In this document: one piece after another, positions 36,325-44,634 of the stretch
How positions within the stretch are numbered: the first letter of the stretch is position 1
Layout: each line of letters opens with the position of its first letter
Assembly (NCBI GenBank): GCA_000999395.1
Contig: LCOM01000001.1
Span: forward strand, 1-48,273
Source: Parcubacteria group bacterium GW2011_GWA2_47_7
GTDB lineage: Bacteria; Patescibacteriota; Minisyncoccia; Phycocordibacterales; UBA6899
Length of the DNA: 48,273 bases
Direction: 5' to 3'
The notes under the pieces: model-generated
What the model was told of the DNA's origin: nothing
Database searches by the model: none
Seen by the model: only the letters and a program-made list of their open reading frames with translations
Program-made: the position numbers and the translations under genes

Positions 36325-37989
36325 CAATGTAGGACAAACCGAGTTGAAAAGCTCGGTTTTGTCTTTCTCTGCCTCGTAATATCTAGGTTCGAACGCTGGA
36401 TAGGTTGCCTTAGCTTCGGCAAGTGCGTCAATAAGCTTCTGAAAAGGTTCCGCGTTGATAACGTTGAGTTTTTCTTCATCCCAGATTAGGTTCGATTGCA
36501 AGCGAGACAATACCGCTCTCTTTGCCTTTGTCTCACCCCTTCGTATTACTTCAGCAGCAGCCAAGGTGAGGTCGGCCATATCATTTGCCTGTGCCAACCA
36601 ATCCACTGCAACAGGAGCTTGGGATATGCTTTTTAGTTCCTGCTCTATTTCCTGAACATCCTTTTGATACTCATCAGGAGTAACAAGATTTTCAGCCAAC
36701 ATTTCACGGTAGCGTTTCTTCTTGCTTTCAAGGTTTGCCTTTCGCATATTTTGAGAACGCACCGCTTCAAGGTTTTGCTGTAGCTCCTTGTCACTCAGCT
36801 CGTGCAAATACTTCTTGCTCCACTCAACCAACCCAGGAGAAAGCTGTAAGTTTTTTTCAATATAGGTGGCGAGAAATTCATCAACCCTCTTTTCTTCAAT
36901 ATGCCTAGTTCTTTGTTTGGCCTTATGACGAGGAATATTGTAGTAGTAAGTGTAATTAAGATATTTGGGATTCTGAATTTTACCGAGAGCTTTTCCACAC
37001 TTGGGGCAAGCATCCTTGTTCAGATATGCAAATTTCTGTTTACACTCACAGATAAGCTGAAAATGTAAACTCTGCCCAATAAACTCTTTGTAGGGCGAAA
37101 CCATGTAACCAGAATACGTGGCAGTAAAATGCTCAGAGCGTGGTACATTTTTCCCCGACATCATTCTTAAAATCTTGAGATGTTCTTCCTCAGTAATGAT
37201 GCGTGGCATTGAAGGATGAAGCTCGTACCGCTTGCCACCCAAAAAGAAGAAGCCCGCATAGATGGGGTTCGCCAAAAGGTTGTATATCGCTGAACGGGCA
37301 ATAAGTTTGCCGCCCTGTCGCCTCCGCATGGGCGTAGTGAGCTTTAATTCTTCACGGGCAAAATAAGCGATTTGCGAGGCAGATATATTGCCATTCAGAT
37401 AGCGATAAAAAAGTTGCTGAACAAGCGGCCAACGCTCTGCATCAACCCTCCATTTTTTTGCACCCCTGTCCCCATCTTTCTCATTGAGGAAGCCTGTGAA
37501 CGCAACGCCATGTGGCCACCCCATCTGCGCTTTTGCTTCATGTCCACGCCTCACGCCTCGTTTTAAATCCACAACAAATTGACTTGGTGCGCCAAAGAGT
37601 ACGCCCAGAACAATTGCATTGTCGCCACTGTGATGTTCACCTGTCGAAGTGACGATGTGCCTTAGCTGCCCCTGTTGTAACAACCACTGCAGCAATCCAC
37701 CATCCATCGGATTACGCGAAAGACGGTCAAGTGCCCAACAAATTATTCCCTGTACCTCTCCGGTGGCAATGCGCCCCATCATTTCATTAAATTTCTCTCG
37801 TCCAGGGACACTCGCGCTTTTTGACTCTACTAGAACATCTACAACATTTAAGCCAAGCCTCTCTGCTCGCTCCAAGTTTTCTTTTCGCTGAGAGTCGAGT
37901 GAAAGAATTTGTCGGTTATCTTCCTCTGTGGATTTGCGACAGTAAACAACGTATTTTATTTTTTGGGCGACGACGGCTTTTGTTTTCAT
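36289..37989 (-). CDS. Large serine recombinase (island integrase)
   Basis: 566 residues. The catalytic domain has the nucleophile Ser20 in YVVYCRKSTEED and the CWALDRLSRNP helix. A recombinase domain (about 165-300) follows, then a zinc ribbon (CECKQKF...CPKCGKAL) and a coiled-coil helix at about 405-470. ATG 37989 is chosen as the first start before the catalytic strand. The final residues, including GQDSNLRSP, are the antisense translation of tRNA-Tyr and the stop lies inside that gene, so the 3' end of the recombinase coincides with the attachment site. It should integrate and excise the 36.3-45.5 kb island. Confidence 0.93.
   Translation of the reverse strand: MKTKAVVAQKIKYVVYCRKSTEEDNRQILSLDSQRKENLERAERLGLNVVDVLVESKSASVPGREKFNEMMGRIATGEVQGIICWALDRLSRNPMDGGLLQWLLQQGQLRHIVTSTGEHHSGDNAIVLGVLFGAPSQFVVDLKRGVRRGHEAKAQMGWPHGVAFTGFLNEKDGDRGAKKWRVDAERWPLVQQLFYRYLNGNISASQIAYFAREELKLTTPMRRRQGGKLIARSAIYNLLANPIYAGFFFLGGKRYELHPSMPRIITEEEHLKILRMMSGKNVPRSEHFTATYSGYMVSPYKEFIGQSLHFQLICECKQKFAYLNKDACPKCGKALGKIQNPKYLNYTYYYNIPRHKAKQRTRHIEEKRVDEFLATYIEKNLQLSPGLVEWSKKYLHELSDKELQQNLEAVRSQNMRKANLESKKKRYREMLAENLVTPDEYQKDVQEIEQELKSISQAPVAVDWLAQANDMADLTLAAAEVIRRGETKAKRAVLSRLQSNLIWDEEKLNVINAEPFQKLIDALAEAKATYPAFEPRYYEAEKDKTELFNSVCPTLCVGQDSNLRSP
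36333..36367 (+). terminator. Terminator behind tRNA-Tyr supplied by the island
   Basis: GACAAACCGAG / CTCGGTTTTGTC with one bulge and an eight-base loop, then CTTTCT. Because the native tail now lies beyond the island, this hairpin probably terminates the tRNA transcript. It overlaps the recombinase 3' coding part. Confidence 0.65.
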
Positions 37990-38030
37990 AAATTTATAAG
38001 CAAGAATGGGGCAACAACATTTACTCAATC

Positions 38031-38097
38031 GCCAGACCAAGTAGTTGCTACCCCATTGTTACTTATAAGTGAATTCACTTCTATCACTTGGTCTGGC
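38031..38097 (-). promoter_or_regulatory. Inverted-repeat control region upstream of the recombinase
   Basis: A 12-bp inverted repeat GCCAGACCAAGT / ACTTGGTCTGGC (38031-38042, 38086-38097) encloses a perfect 14-bp palindrome AAGTGAATTCACTT (38067-38080). A further short AAAGTG/CACTTT hairpin with a T run lies at 38130-38149. Reading towards the recombinase, a 24-codon ORF (start 38099) spans the structure. It could be an operator, an attenuator with leader peptide, or recombinase binding sites. Confidence 0.5.
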
Positions 38098-38173
38098 ATT
38101 TTTTATCCTACTCTCTTTGGGGGTACATTAAAAGTGTTTTCACTTTTTTGATAGGAATATCCCCCAAGCCTCT

Positions 38174-38302
38174 TTAAAAGAAACTTTGTGCAGATGATAT
38201 TTTGTCCGTTGTTTCTCGGTATCGTCTCAACTTTTCGCGGAGGCTTCCATGGCTATGAACATTGCTCTTGCGGAGTTGTTCAATCTGCGCCACCCCAGCC
38301 AA
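38174..38302 (-). CDS. Possible small basic protein
   Basis: 42 codons from a TTG at 38302 (or 39 from GTG 38293), rich in Arg, Lys, Glu and Gln, with a helical look (QIEQLRKSN...LREKLRRYRE). There is no good ribosome site. It lies in the same-strand series between the 54-residue gene and the recombinase. Apart from this, the interval 37990-38500 holds only the inverted repeats at 38031-38149 and an AGCTCACA/TGTGAGCT dyad near 38384-38424. Confidence 0.3.
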   Translation of the reverse strand: MAGVAQIEQLRKSNVHSHGSLREKLRRYRETTDKISSAQSFF

Positions 38303-38500
38303 CCGTAATCACTGCATCCCAAAAGTTATTTCGCACAAAACTAATGCAGTAGACGGGATACTTCTCCGATGAGGTTTCTCCCCCAGCTCACATTTAAATT
38401 CGGCATCCAAGAGGGGGCTGTGAGCTTCGCCTACCGTCCTCTCAGTATGGAGTTATTCCTAACCCTCATTTGGTCATGAATATTCACTAGCAAATTAAGG

Positions 38501-38665
38501 CTAACAACGTGTTTGCATTTTTATTTTTTGTGCCATTATTTCAAGTAAAAGTAGACCAATTTTTTCCAGCTCCTCATCTGAAAAAAGAGAGATGCGCTTC
38601 AAGCCAATTTCTTTCGCCAGAACGTCACGGAGTTCGCTAATTGATGCCGTACTCAAATTCTTCAT
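38501..38665 (-). CDS. Small hypothetical protein, 54 residues
   Basis: MKNLSTASISELRDVLAKE is followed by an amphipathic helix (DEELEKIGLLLLEIMAQK). ATG 38665 overlaps the TGA of the 118-residue gene upstream (4 bases), strong support for translation. There are no Cys or catalytic motifs. The all-helical, acidic-basic pattern is like small regulators or antitoxin-type adaptors, but no function can be assigned. Confidence 0.6.
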   Translation of the reverse strand: MKNLSTASISELRDVLAKEIGLKRISLFSDEELEKIGLLLLEIMAQKIKMQTRC

Positions 38666-39018
38666 ACGGAACGTTTCTGAACGAATTCAAGGCTCTTTTT
38701 TACCTCTCTTTGTACCTTTCCAGCACCCCTCAGGTCTTTCAAAAGCTGCTGCTTTTCAGGGAGCAGATAATCATCCTTGGAGACATTTTCGAAGTGTCGA
38801 ACAACGCTTCGGTCTGAAACCTCATGACCTGCTCCGCGAAGGGTGAGGATGATGCGCTTGTAGATTATGAAATCACCCAAGGCCGCCAAGTCTTTTCGTT
38901 TTCGAAGTATACGGAAAATCCTGCCCAACCCAGCGTTGTCACGCTCCTTCAGGGCAAGAATCTGCCCGTAGCTGTCTTGCGAGGGTGATAAATAAAAATC
39001 ATGACTTACTTTCGTCAT
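38662..39018 (-). CDS. Hypothetical protein, 118 residues
   Basis: A charged, helical protein: an N-terminal region with a possible strand-turn (SHDFYLSPSQDSYGQILAL), then Lys/Arg-rich helices (RIFRILRKRKDL; LKDLRGAGKVQREVKK). The middle (GHEVSDRSVVRHFENV) could be a helix-turn-helix, which would make it a regulator, but this is weak. It overlaps the 54-residue gene and follows the 273-residue gene by 50 bases. Confidence 0.65.
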   Translation of the reverse strand: MTKVSHDFYLSPSQDSYGQILALKERDNAGLGRIFRILRKRKDLAALGDFIIYKRIILTLRGAGHEVSDRSVVRHFENVSKDDYLLPEKQQLLKDLRGAGKVQREVKKSLEFVQKRSV

Positions 39019-39068
39019 GACTTAATTTTATCAACAGAGTGATGTGCTTCCGTGACAGAATTATTTAC

Positions 39069-39890
39069 TCATTGTGTCCCACTTTCATGGCGACCAAAAC
39101 GCTTCTCCATCTCCTTGGCTCGTCTCTCAAGAGATTTGCGAACGGCTTCAGGCGAAGAAGATTTTTTCAGATTACGACCCTCAAGTGTTCCAGCAACTTC
39201 AGCAGATGTGAAAGACTCCTCAACAAGTTCAGGGTGTTCTTTGAGATACTTCTTTTTTGCCAACCTAAAAGCACTTGGGGAGAGAGTGGGCTCCAACTTA
39301 GTTAGGTAGTAGTCGTTGCCCGTCCTCTTGGCTCGCTTTCGAGAGTCTGCAAGTTTTTTTATTTCTTGGTCAACCAAAATATTCTCTACGGTCTTTTTTG
39401 ATATTTGAAAATTTTCAGATTCAGGAAAAGCCTCCTTTTGCCAAAGCTTCAACTCTTCAAAGGCAAGTTGGAGTTCGTTCTTATCAAGCTGTGCAAACGT
39501 GACAAGGTGCACTTCCCACGTCCTCTCCGTGGAGCCTTGTTGTAACGGATTCGGTTTAAATGAAAAGGAGTAATTGCTGTCTGGAATCTCTTCTTCAATC
39601 TCTTGCCCATAAACAAGATAGGAAAACAATACCTTGGTAAAGTTCTTTGGCAGGCGGTATTTTTCCAAGAGAGTAATAATTTTGGGATGAACAAGTTCAT
39701 CCACTGAAATACCTTCTTCGAGCGTGGCATCCTCGCCAAGCGGTAAGGTCAGTTTACATACCCTACGCACCTCAAGGCGTATGTCCCCAATATCTTGTTG
39801 AAAAGGCTGGTACTCACAAAGAAGTTTGAAAGTAGCCCAGTTTCTGCCACGGACTTTTGATTTGATTTGTCTTGCGCGAGCCTTATTCAT
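39069..39890 (-). CDS. Hypothetical protein, 273 residues
   Basis: A soluble, charged protein of no family I recognise. The N-terminus is strongly basic (NKARARQIKSKVRGRNW), followed by a mixed alpha/beta region to about 150. A Lys-rich helical tail (about 165-273) ends in RRAKEMEKRFGRHESG. The basic ends suggest nucleic-acid binding. It is the first gene of the minus-strand set leading to the recombinase and is divergent from the cargo operon. Confidence 0.65.
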   Translation of the reverse strand: MNKARARQIKSKVRGRNWATFKLLCEYQPFQQDIGDIRLEVRRVCKLTLPLGEDATLEEGISVDELVHPKIITLLEKYRLPKNFTKVLFSYLVYGQEIEEEIPDSNYSFSFKPNPLQQGSTERTWEVHLVTFAQLDKNELQLAFEELKLWQKEAFPESENFQISKKTVENILVDQEIKKLADSRKRAKRTGNDYYLTKLEPTLSPSAFRLAKKKYLKEHPELVEESFTSAEVAGTLEGRNLKKSSSPEAVRKSLERRAKEMEKRFGRHESGTQ

Positions 39891-40204
39891 TCAACCACTG
39901 TAATACATTATGTTCTTTTGTTGCAAACAAATTTTCGGATGGGTAATTAACCTCAAATGCGAATTGATTGGGGCACACCCGCCCCCCCCAGGCGATGTAA
40001 AATCTTTTGTCGGCATGTCTCGGCGCATGATTATATACTTTCAAAATCTTTTTTATGTCCACAGGAGAGCAAACCCGTTATTTAAAGCCACATTTACTTT
40101 CACTACTCCATCATATAAACTGCTAATTACAATTGAATAGGTGCCTAAACTGCCCATATATACGTATTACGGTATTACGTTGTGTGCGCAGCATGGCAAA
40201 AAGT

Positions 40205-40283
40205 CGAGTTAAGCATAAAAACCCCATCATAGGGTCGCTTAACTCGCCATACAGGGAAACTTGTATGAGAGCCCTCGGGCTCT
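40205..40283 (+). ncRNA. Candidate structured RNA in the island's divergent region
   Basis: A 10-bp stem (CGAGTTAAGC with GCTTAACTCG, 40205-40214 and 40237-40246) encloses an inner ACCC/GGGT stem. A second perfect 7-bp hairpin AGAGCCC/GGGCTCT with a two-base loop follows at 40268-40283. After that CCTGT...ACAGG can pair around a T-rich stretch. It could be an untranslated leader of the cargo operon that starts at 40341, or an independent RNA. The remaining part of 39891-40204 shows an eight-C run near 39980 and a doubled GTATTACG at about 40167-40182, and nothing else I can name. Confidence 0.4.
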
Positions 40284-40340
40284 ACCTGTGGTGGGATTTT
40301 TGTGTCTCGTTACAGGCTTACGAGCTAAACCATTACAAAT

Positions 40341-40580
40341 ATGTTTTTTAAGCAATGGGAGGGGTCTGTAGTTACAAATACTAAAAGCGTGAAGATGCAG
40401 TGTCCTCATTGCGGCAACGAATCAGAACACCGCGCCTGCATAGACCATAAGTTTGGCGTGGGGATAATTTTTATGAAGACACCGCTTCTTTCAGTAAAAA
40501 AATACTATCTTGTTTGCCCAATATGTATGAACGCAACACAAGAGTTGAGCAAGGAGCAGGTTAACGCCTTAAAGCAATAG
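40341..40580 (+). CDS. Small zinc-ribbon protein
   Basis: 79 residues with two Cys knuckles, MQCPHCGNES and LVCPICMNA, about 40 residues apart, the pattern of zinc-ribbon_15-like proteins. A hydrophobic stretch lies between them. The start is uncertain: ATG 40341, or the ATG just before CPHC at 40395. It is followed after 1 base by a longer zinc-ribbon protein of the same kind, so the pair probably arose by duplication. Function unknown; probably an adaptor or membrane-proximal protein. Confidence 0.65.
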   Translation: MFFKQWEGSVVTNTKSVKMQCPHCGNESEHRACIDHKFGVGIIFMKTPLLSVKKYYLVCPICMNATQELSKEQVNALKQ

Positions 40581-40581
40581 T

Positions 40582-41067
40582 ATGTTCTTCCTTGCTGGGC
40601 TAGGGAGTAATGCTAAAAGAATCGGAAATGCGGGTTTTCAAAAATGTCCCAACTGTAACAACTGGAAGCCACAGGGTGTATACGAAATCTCAAAACAGGC
40701 CACGGCATTTTTTGTTCCCATTGCAAAATGGAGTAAGGAATATTATGTAATTTGTCCCATCTGCCAAGCTGGCTTACCCGTTAAGGAGGGAAAGTTAAAT
40801 GAATTGCTTCAGAAAAGTATTACTCTCCCTGATGACAATAAAGCTACTGAAATTTGGAATGACATTGACTCCGTCACCGTTGCTAATCTTGTTGAAATTT
40901 TGAAAACCACAGGAGGAACAAGCGGAGACAATCACGCAGCTCTCGCTATTTTGATGCAGACAATACAGAAAGAAATTGCAAGTAAGTACACCAAAGAGTA
41001 CTTTGAGCCAACACTCGCGTCATACATACGTAGCATGGCTGATGTAATGGAGATAAAACTAACGTAA
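40582..41067 (+). CDS. Zinc-ribbon protein with helical C-terminus
   Basis: 161 residues. It starts MFFLAGLGSNAKRIG, as in zinc_ribbon_15-type proteins, and has the Cys pairs KCPNCNNW and VICPICQAG, then a helical region (about 90-161). It is paralogous to the preceding gene in its first half. Its TAA overlaps the ATG of the next small ORF (TAATG), supporting an operon. Confidence 0.7.
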   Translation: MFFLAGLGSNAKRIGNAGFQKCPNCNNWKPQGVYEISKQATAFFVPIAKWSKEYYVICPICQAGLPVKEGKLNELLQKSITLPDDNKATEIWNDIDSVTVANLVEILKTTGGTSGDNHAALAILMQTIQKEIASKYTKEYFEPTLASYIRSMADVMEIKLT

Positions 41068-41183
41068 TGAAATATCTAGGATACGGAGCAGTGGGGCTGG
41101 CAATTGTTTACTGGACACTCAGCACCGCTGCCTCAGAATGGTTCTGCGTGCTTTCTTTGGGCTTTTTCTGTGGAGGAGTATAA
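41067..41183 (+). CDS. Single-TM peptide, 38 residues
   Basis: From an ATG overlapping the previous stop, MKYLGYGAVGLAIVYW starts a protein with two short hydrophobic stretches and no charged residues apart from Lys2 and one Glu. It ends 7 bases before the next ATG, and its last codons contain the GGAGGAG ribosome site of that gene. It is likely a membrane peptide, or at least a translated coupler. Confidence 0.5.
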   Translation: MKYLGYGAVGLAIVYWTLSTAASEWFCVLSLGFFCGGV

Positions 41184-41190
41184 TCCTGAA

Positions 41191-41937
41191 ATGGATTCAC
41201 AGTTGAAACCAGAGGATATTAATTTAACCTTTGCAGACTATTTTAATGTTTCGAAGGAAGCCCTGGAAAAAGAGGGTTTATTTAATGTTTCGCTCGTAGC
41301 CGACTTGCCAGTATTTATTGACCCGTTTCTCCTATTTCACAGCAAAAAACCTCGTTACCAAAAGCTTCACAAAGAGATTATTAAGTACCTATTAAACTTG
41401 AAGAGCAAAAGTGAGGAACTCCATTATCGCGTCTCGCCTGCATATCTCAAATATTATTTTTCCTTTCCTGAGATACCACAAAATTGGTTTGGATTCACTT
41501 TTATCGGCAACAAGGGGCATGGCCTCGGACTAAAGTTTGCAGGATTACTTAGCAGAAACTTTGATACCCTTTTTGATAATTTTGGCAAAGAGAAAGTCAC
41601 CCAGTCGAGCCACTTTGAAAAGCTTTGCTTGATTACCAAGGGGGTTGGGCGTGACACCATTAGTGATTTTTCAACTAATCTGACCAAGGGTTTTCTTCTT
41701 GAAGAGACAGAGCGTTTTGCCAAGAAATATATTCACAAGAAATACCTTGCAAAAATGTCAGTAGGTAGAATAGTGTTTAACTACAGAACTCAGGTTTGGG
41801 AGAGTAGGGTGTTTACCCTCCCAATTTTTCGTGGTGACTTTGTTATCCTTACACCAAAAGACCTGTTGACCAGAGATGAGGCGTGGATAAACAAGGGTGG
41901 TTATAAATGGGAAGGAAAAGTCCGTGCTTACGACTGA
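41191..41937 (+). CDS. N-terminal half of a putative PD-(D/E)XK nuclease (defence-type)
   Basis: 248 residues from ATG 41191, which has a GGAGGAG site 12 bases upstream. The sequence (for example LPVFIDPFLLFHSKKPRYQKLH, then GNKGHGLGLKFA, LILTPKDLLTRDEAWINK) has no enzyme motif, but I recall such stretches at the front of longer proteins that end in the nuclease-like region encoded next. The frame stops soon after WINK while the second frame continues. It is either a two-gene pair or a gene split by a frameshift with a small deletion. Confidence 0.6.
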   Translation: MDSQLKPEDINLTFADYFNVSKEALEKEGLFNVSLVADLPVFIDPFLLFHSKKPRYQKLHKEIIKYLLNLKSKSEELHYRVSPAYLKYYFSFPEIPQNWFGFTFIGNKGHGLGLKFAGLLSRNFDTLFDNFGKEKVTQSSHFEKLCLITKGVGRDTISDFSTNLTKGFLLEETERFAKKYIHKKYLAKMSVGRIVFNYRTQVWESRVFTLPIFRGDFVILTPKDLLTRDEAWINKGGYKWEGKVRAYD

Positions 41938-42619
41938 AAATCGACACAAAGCAATTGTCGAAACCACAGAAAAATTTCCTGTTGTTATTGAATACTATAT
42001 TCGAAGAAAGGAAGAAAAAGGTACTGAGGCGGCAAACATCAGCAAGGAAAAAGTGCACGAGGTCGAAAATATCCTTGAAACACAGTACAGAAACTTTTTA
42101 ACTGATTTTGCAAACCTTAGACTGCCCGCACTCAGTAATACTCACACGGAGACACTGAAAAGGGCGCAGCACATGAAACACTGGATTGAATTTCAGGATG
42201 GTTACAAAAACCTTTATTCGGGCGACACCCCAATGGATGAGGATTGGATTCAAAGATTATTTTGGCTTTGCTGGTACGGCTCCATAAGCGATGTTAACCG
42301 CGAAGTAGCGAATGGTCGTGGAAAAGTGGACTATACTATTTCTCAGGGGAAAAAAGACAAAACCTTAGCTGAATTTAAGTTGGCAAAAAGCCCTTCACTA
42401 AAAGACAATCTGCAAGAACAACTTGAGCTGTATAAAAAAGTAAACCAGACCGAAAAGGGAGTTTGGATTATCATTTTCTTCACCGCAGAGGAGGGGGCAC
42501 GAGCCAGGGCAATACTCAAAGAAGTTGGAATGGAAAACGCTGAAAACGTTGTGCTAATTGATGCAAGGAAAGACAACAAGCAACCAGCGTCGAAGTTGAA
42601 GGCTAAAAAGTTAACCTGA
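41897..42619 (+). CDS. C-terminal PD-(D/E)XK nuclease-like half
   Basis: 240 residues from GTG 41897, overlapping the previous gene by 41 bases in another frame. The nuclease signature is GRGKVDYTISQGKKDKTLAEFKLAKS: the Asp of VDY and the E-x-K of AEFKLA at the usual spacing of PD-(D/E)XK enzymes. A preceding RLFWLCWYGSISDVNREV helix and a final VVLIDAR strand complete the fold. The GTG has no good ribosome site, so the half may depend on coupling or frameshifting. Probably a DNA or RNA nuclease of a defence system. Confidence 0.65.
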   Translation: MVINGKEKSVLTTENRHKAIVETTEKFPVVIEYYIRRKEEKGTEAANISKEKVHEVENILETQYRNFLTDFANLRLPALSNTHTETLKRAQHMKHWIEFQDGYKNLYSGDTPMDEDWIQRLFWLCWYGSISDVNREVANGRGKVDYTISQGKKDKTLAEFKLAKSPSLKDNLQEQLELYKKVNQTEKGVWIIIFFTAEEGARARAILKEVGMENAENVVLIDARKDNKQPASKLKAKKLT

Positions 42620-43315
42620 GTGAGCAACACCAAAATGCTAAATGACAAGAAGCTTGAAAGGGTTGCGAAACTCTCATACGAAAACGCGTTACGTCTTCAT
42701 CGGGACGCAATATCACTCTACAAGCTGAAAAGCTTTCCATCGGCCTTCTATCTCTCAGTGCTATCTCAGGAAGAAATAGGAAAAATGCACATGTCTATTC
42801 GCTTTCTCACTCTTGACTGGGATTCGGATGTTGAAAGGAGGGAGTTTTTTTTAAAGCTAGATGAAACTCTGCTTTATGGACTCTACAAACATTCACTCAA
42901 GCACAGTGCCTTTCTTAGAAATTCCCCACTGGAGAAATTTTCAATGCATGGATGGAAAATGATGGAAAAGATTTCGAATGGTTCTTTGGAGACAAAAAAA
43001 CAAAACTCGGTTTACGTTGGGCTCAACAAGACGCGAGGAAAAATTAATTTAAATGGTGCAATAAGAAATCCTTTTAGTGTGACAAAGGGGCAAGCATCCT
43101 TACAGATTACGAAAATTAATGATTATTTGCTTGTTGTTGGGATTGGTATCAGGTTCGAAAATCTTGCCGTCGAGAATGAGTACGTAGAACAACGAATGAA
43201 GAACAGGGGCATGCTCCGCTCTTTAAATAAGAAGTGGAAACGCATGGGGCGGAAGGCTGCTAAGTTGATACGTCTTTATCAGCAATACTTTAATGAGGAG
43301 GTTCTTGCGCTATGA
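42620..43315 (+). CDS. AbiV-type HEPN protein
   Basis: 231 residues from GTG 42620, directly after the previous stop (ATG 42635 is the alternative). The N-terminal 60 residues match the HEPN_AbiV pattern: SYENALRLHRDAISLY, then PSAFYLSVLSQEEIGKMHM. AbiV proteins abort phage infection. The C-terminal part is basic (RSLNKKWKRMGRKAAKL). Its place between a nuclease-like protein and a HEPN/Toprim protein supports a defence role. Confidence 0.7.
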   Translation: MSNTKMLNDKKLERVAKLSYENALRLHRDAISLYKLKSFPSAFYLSVLSQEEIGKMHMSIRFLTLDWDSDVERREFFLKLDETLLYGLYKHSLKHSAFLRNSPLEKFSMHGWKMMEKISNGSLETKKQNSVYVGLNKTRGKINLNGAIRNPFSVTKGQASLQITKINDYLLVVGIGIRFENLAVENEYVEQRMKNRGMLRSLNKKWKRMGRKAAKLIRLYQQYFNEEVLAL

Positions 43316-43370
43316 AGTCTCCAACACGGTTCCTCTTCGATGATTAAGTTTATCCCTGTATAATTTATCA

Positions 43371-44630
43371 ATGGGTTCATACGCATATCTAAAGTTTGGA
43401 GATTTTGAAATGATGGTCTCTAAGTCGCAAGTCGTGCCAGAAAGCATGGTTATTTTTCGTGAATCAGACAAAAGGGAATTTAAGGAAAAGTTTGATGATT
43501 CGGATTACTCAAGATACGTATACACCAACTCAGCAAAAATCATAAAGGAGAGGCTAGCAATAATGGGATATACCCTAAATAAAGCCAGGCGTACTTTTGA
43601 TGAAGAAAGGAAGGGCGCACTTCAGGAGCTGAAGGATAGATACGATGAGGACAAATGGTTGCCTTTGTTGGACCGAATCAAAATTCTTGAAACAGCTACT
43701 TTCAACAAATGGGTAAAAGCGTGTAAGTATATTAGTGTGAATAAACTTGAATTTGATTACTCCTACTCTGTACAAGCAAATGCTCCGAAGGGAGCATCTC
43801 CACTGGTGAAATATCTTCTTACTAATGACGATTATGGAAGCTTTGGTTTTCCAGGCTCAGATATATATGATGTTTTTAGAATCTTTCTTGAATTCATCCC
43901 AGATAATACGCCTATCACAATGGACATATCGGACTTAGTTAATGGTGGGTATTACGAATCAAATGAAAAGGTTTGTGACAACTTACTAAATTCGCTTACT
44001 TACAATTATCCCATCAATGAAAAAATAATTATTTTAACTGAAGGCTCTTCTGATAAACGCATCCTAGAATCTTCGTTGCCCCTCCTATTTCCTCATTTGG
44101 CGGGATACTATTCATTTATGAATTTTGAAGATTCCAATGCTGCAGGTGGTGCTGGTTATTTACTCTCGACTATCCGTGCATTTGCTGGGTCAGGAATAAC
44201 CAACCGTATAATTGCCATTTTTGATAATGATACGGCGGGAGGGGTAGCAATTCAGTCCCTGCGAAAAACAAAAATTCCAAGAAATATTAAAGTGATGCAA
44301 TACCCCAACATAAAAATTGCAAAGAAGTATCCGACACTGGGACCGTCTGGCGTTAAGCTCTTAGACATAAATGGCTTGGCATGCAGCCTGGAAATTTACT
44401 TGGGAAGAGACGTGCTTGAGAATACGGGTAAACTGAGACCCGTGCAGTGGAGAGGTTACGACAATACATTAAACCAATACCAGGGAGAGATAATCGGAAA
44501 GAATGAAATACAAGAAAAGTTTTCAAAAAAACTTTCTGTGTGCACCAAAAACCCAGCATTGCTGAAACAGAAAGACTGGGAAGACCTGTCCTCCCTCTTT
44601 GGCGCAATCTTCAAGGCATTCCAAGAGTAA
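43371..44630 (+). CDS. HEPN/Toprim-associated domain protein
   Basis: 419 residues. The N-terminus (MGSYAYLKFGDFEMMVSKSQV...MVIFRESDKREF) matches the HEPN/Toprim-associated N-domain. A Toprim domain follows at about 222-335, with the acidic motif IILTEGSSDKRIL and the DxD motif AIFDNDTAG. Toprim domains of this kind occur in OLD-like nucleases, so DNA cleavage in phage defence is plausible. It starts 55 bases after the AbiV gene and is the last cargo gene on this strand. Confidence 0.75.
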   Translation: MGSYAYLKFGDFEMMVSKSQVVPESMVIFRESDKREFKEKFDDSDYSRYVYTNSAKIIKERLAIMGYTLNKARRTFDEERKGALQELKDRYDEDKWLPLLDRIKILETATFNKWVKACKYISVNKLEFDYSYSVQANAPKGASPLVKYLLTNDDYGSFGFPGSDIYDVFRIFLEFIPDNTPITMDISDLVNGGYYESNEKVCDNLLNSLTYNYPINEKIIILTEGSSDKRILESSLPLLFPHLAGYYSFMNFEDSNAAGGAGYLLSTIRAFAGSGITNRIIAIFDNDTAGGVAIQSLRKTKIPRNIKVMQYPNIKIAKKYPTLGPSGVKLLDINGLACSLEIYLGRDVLENTGKLRPVQWRGYDNTLNQYQGEIIGKNEIQEKFSKKLSVCTKNPALLKQKDWEDLSSLFGAIFKAFQE

Positions 44631-44634
44631 AGAA

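Noticed and set aside
39910..40140. A plus-strand ORF of 76 codons in the island's divergent region.
   Set aside because: Low-complexity residues around the C run, no ribosome site, no protein-like composition.
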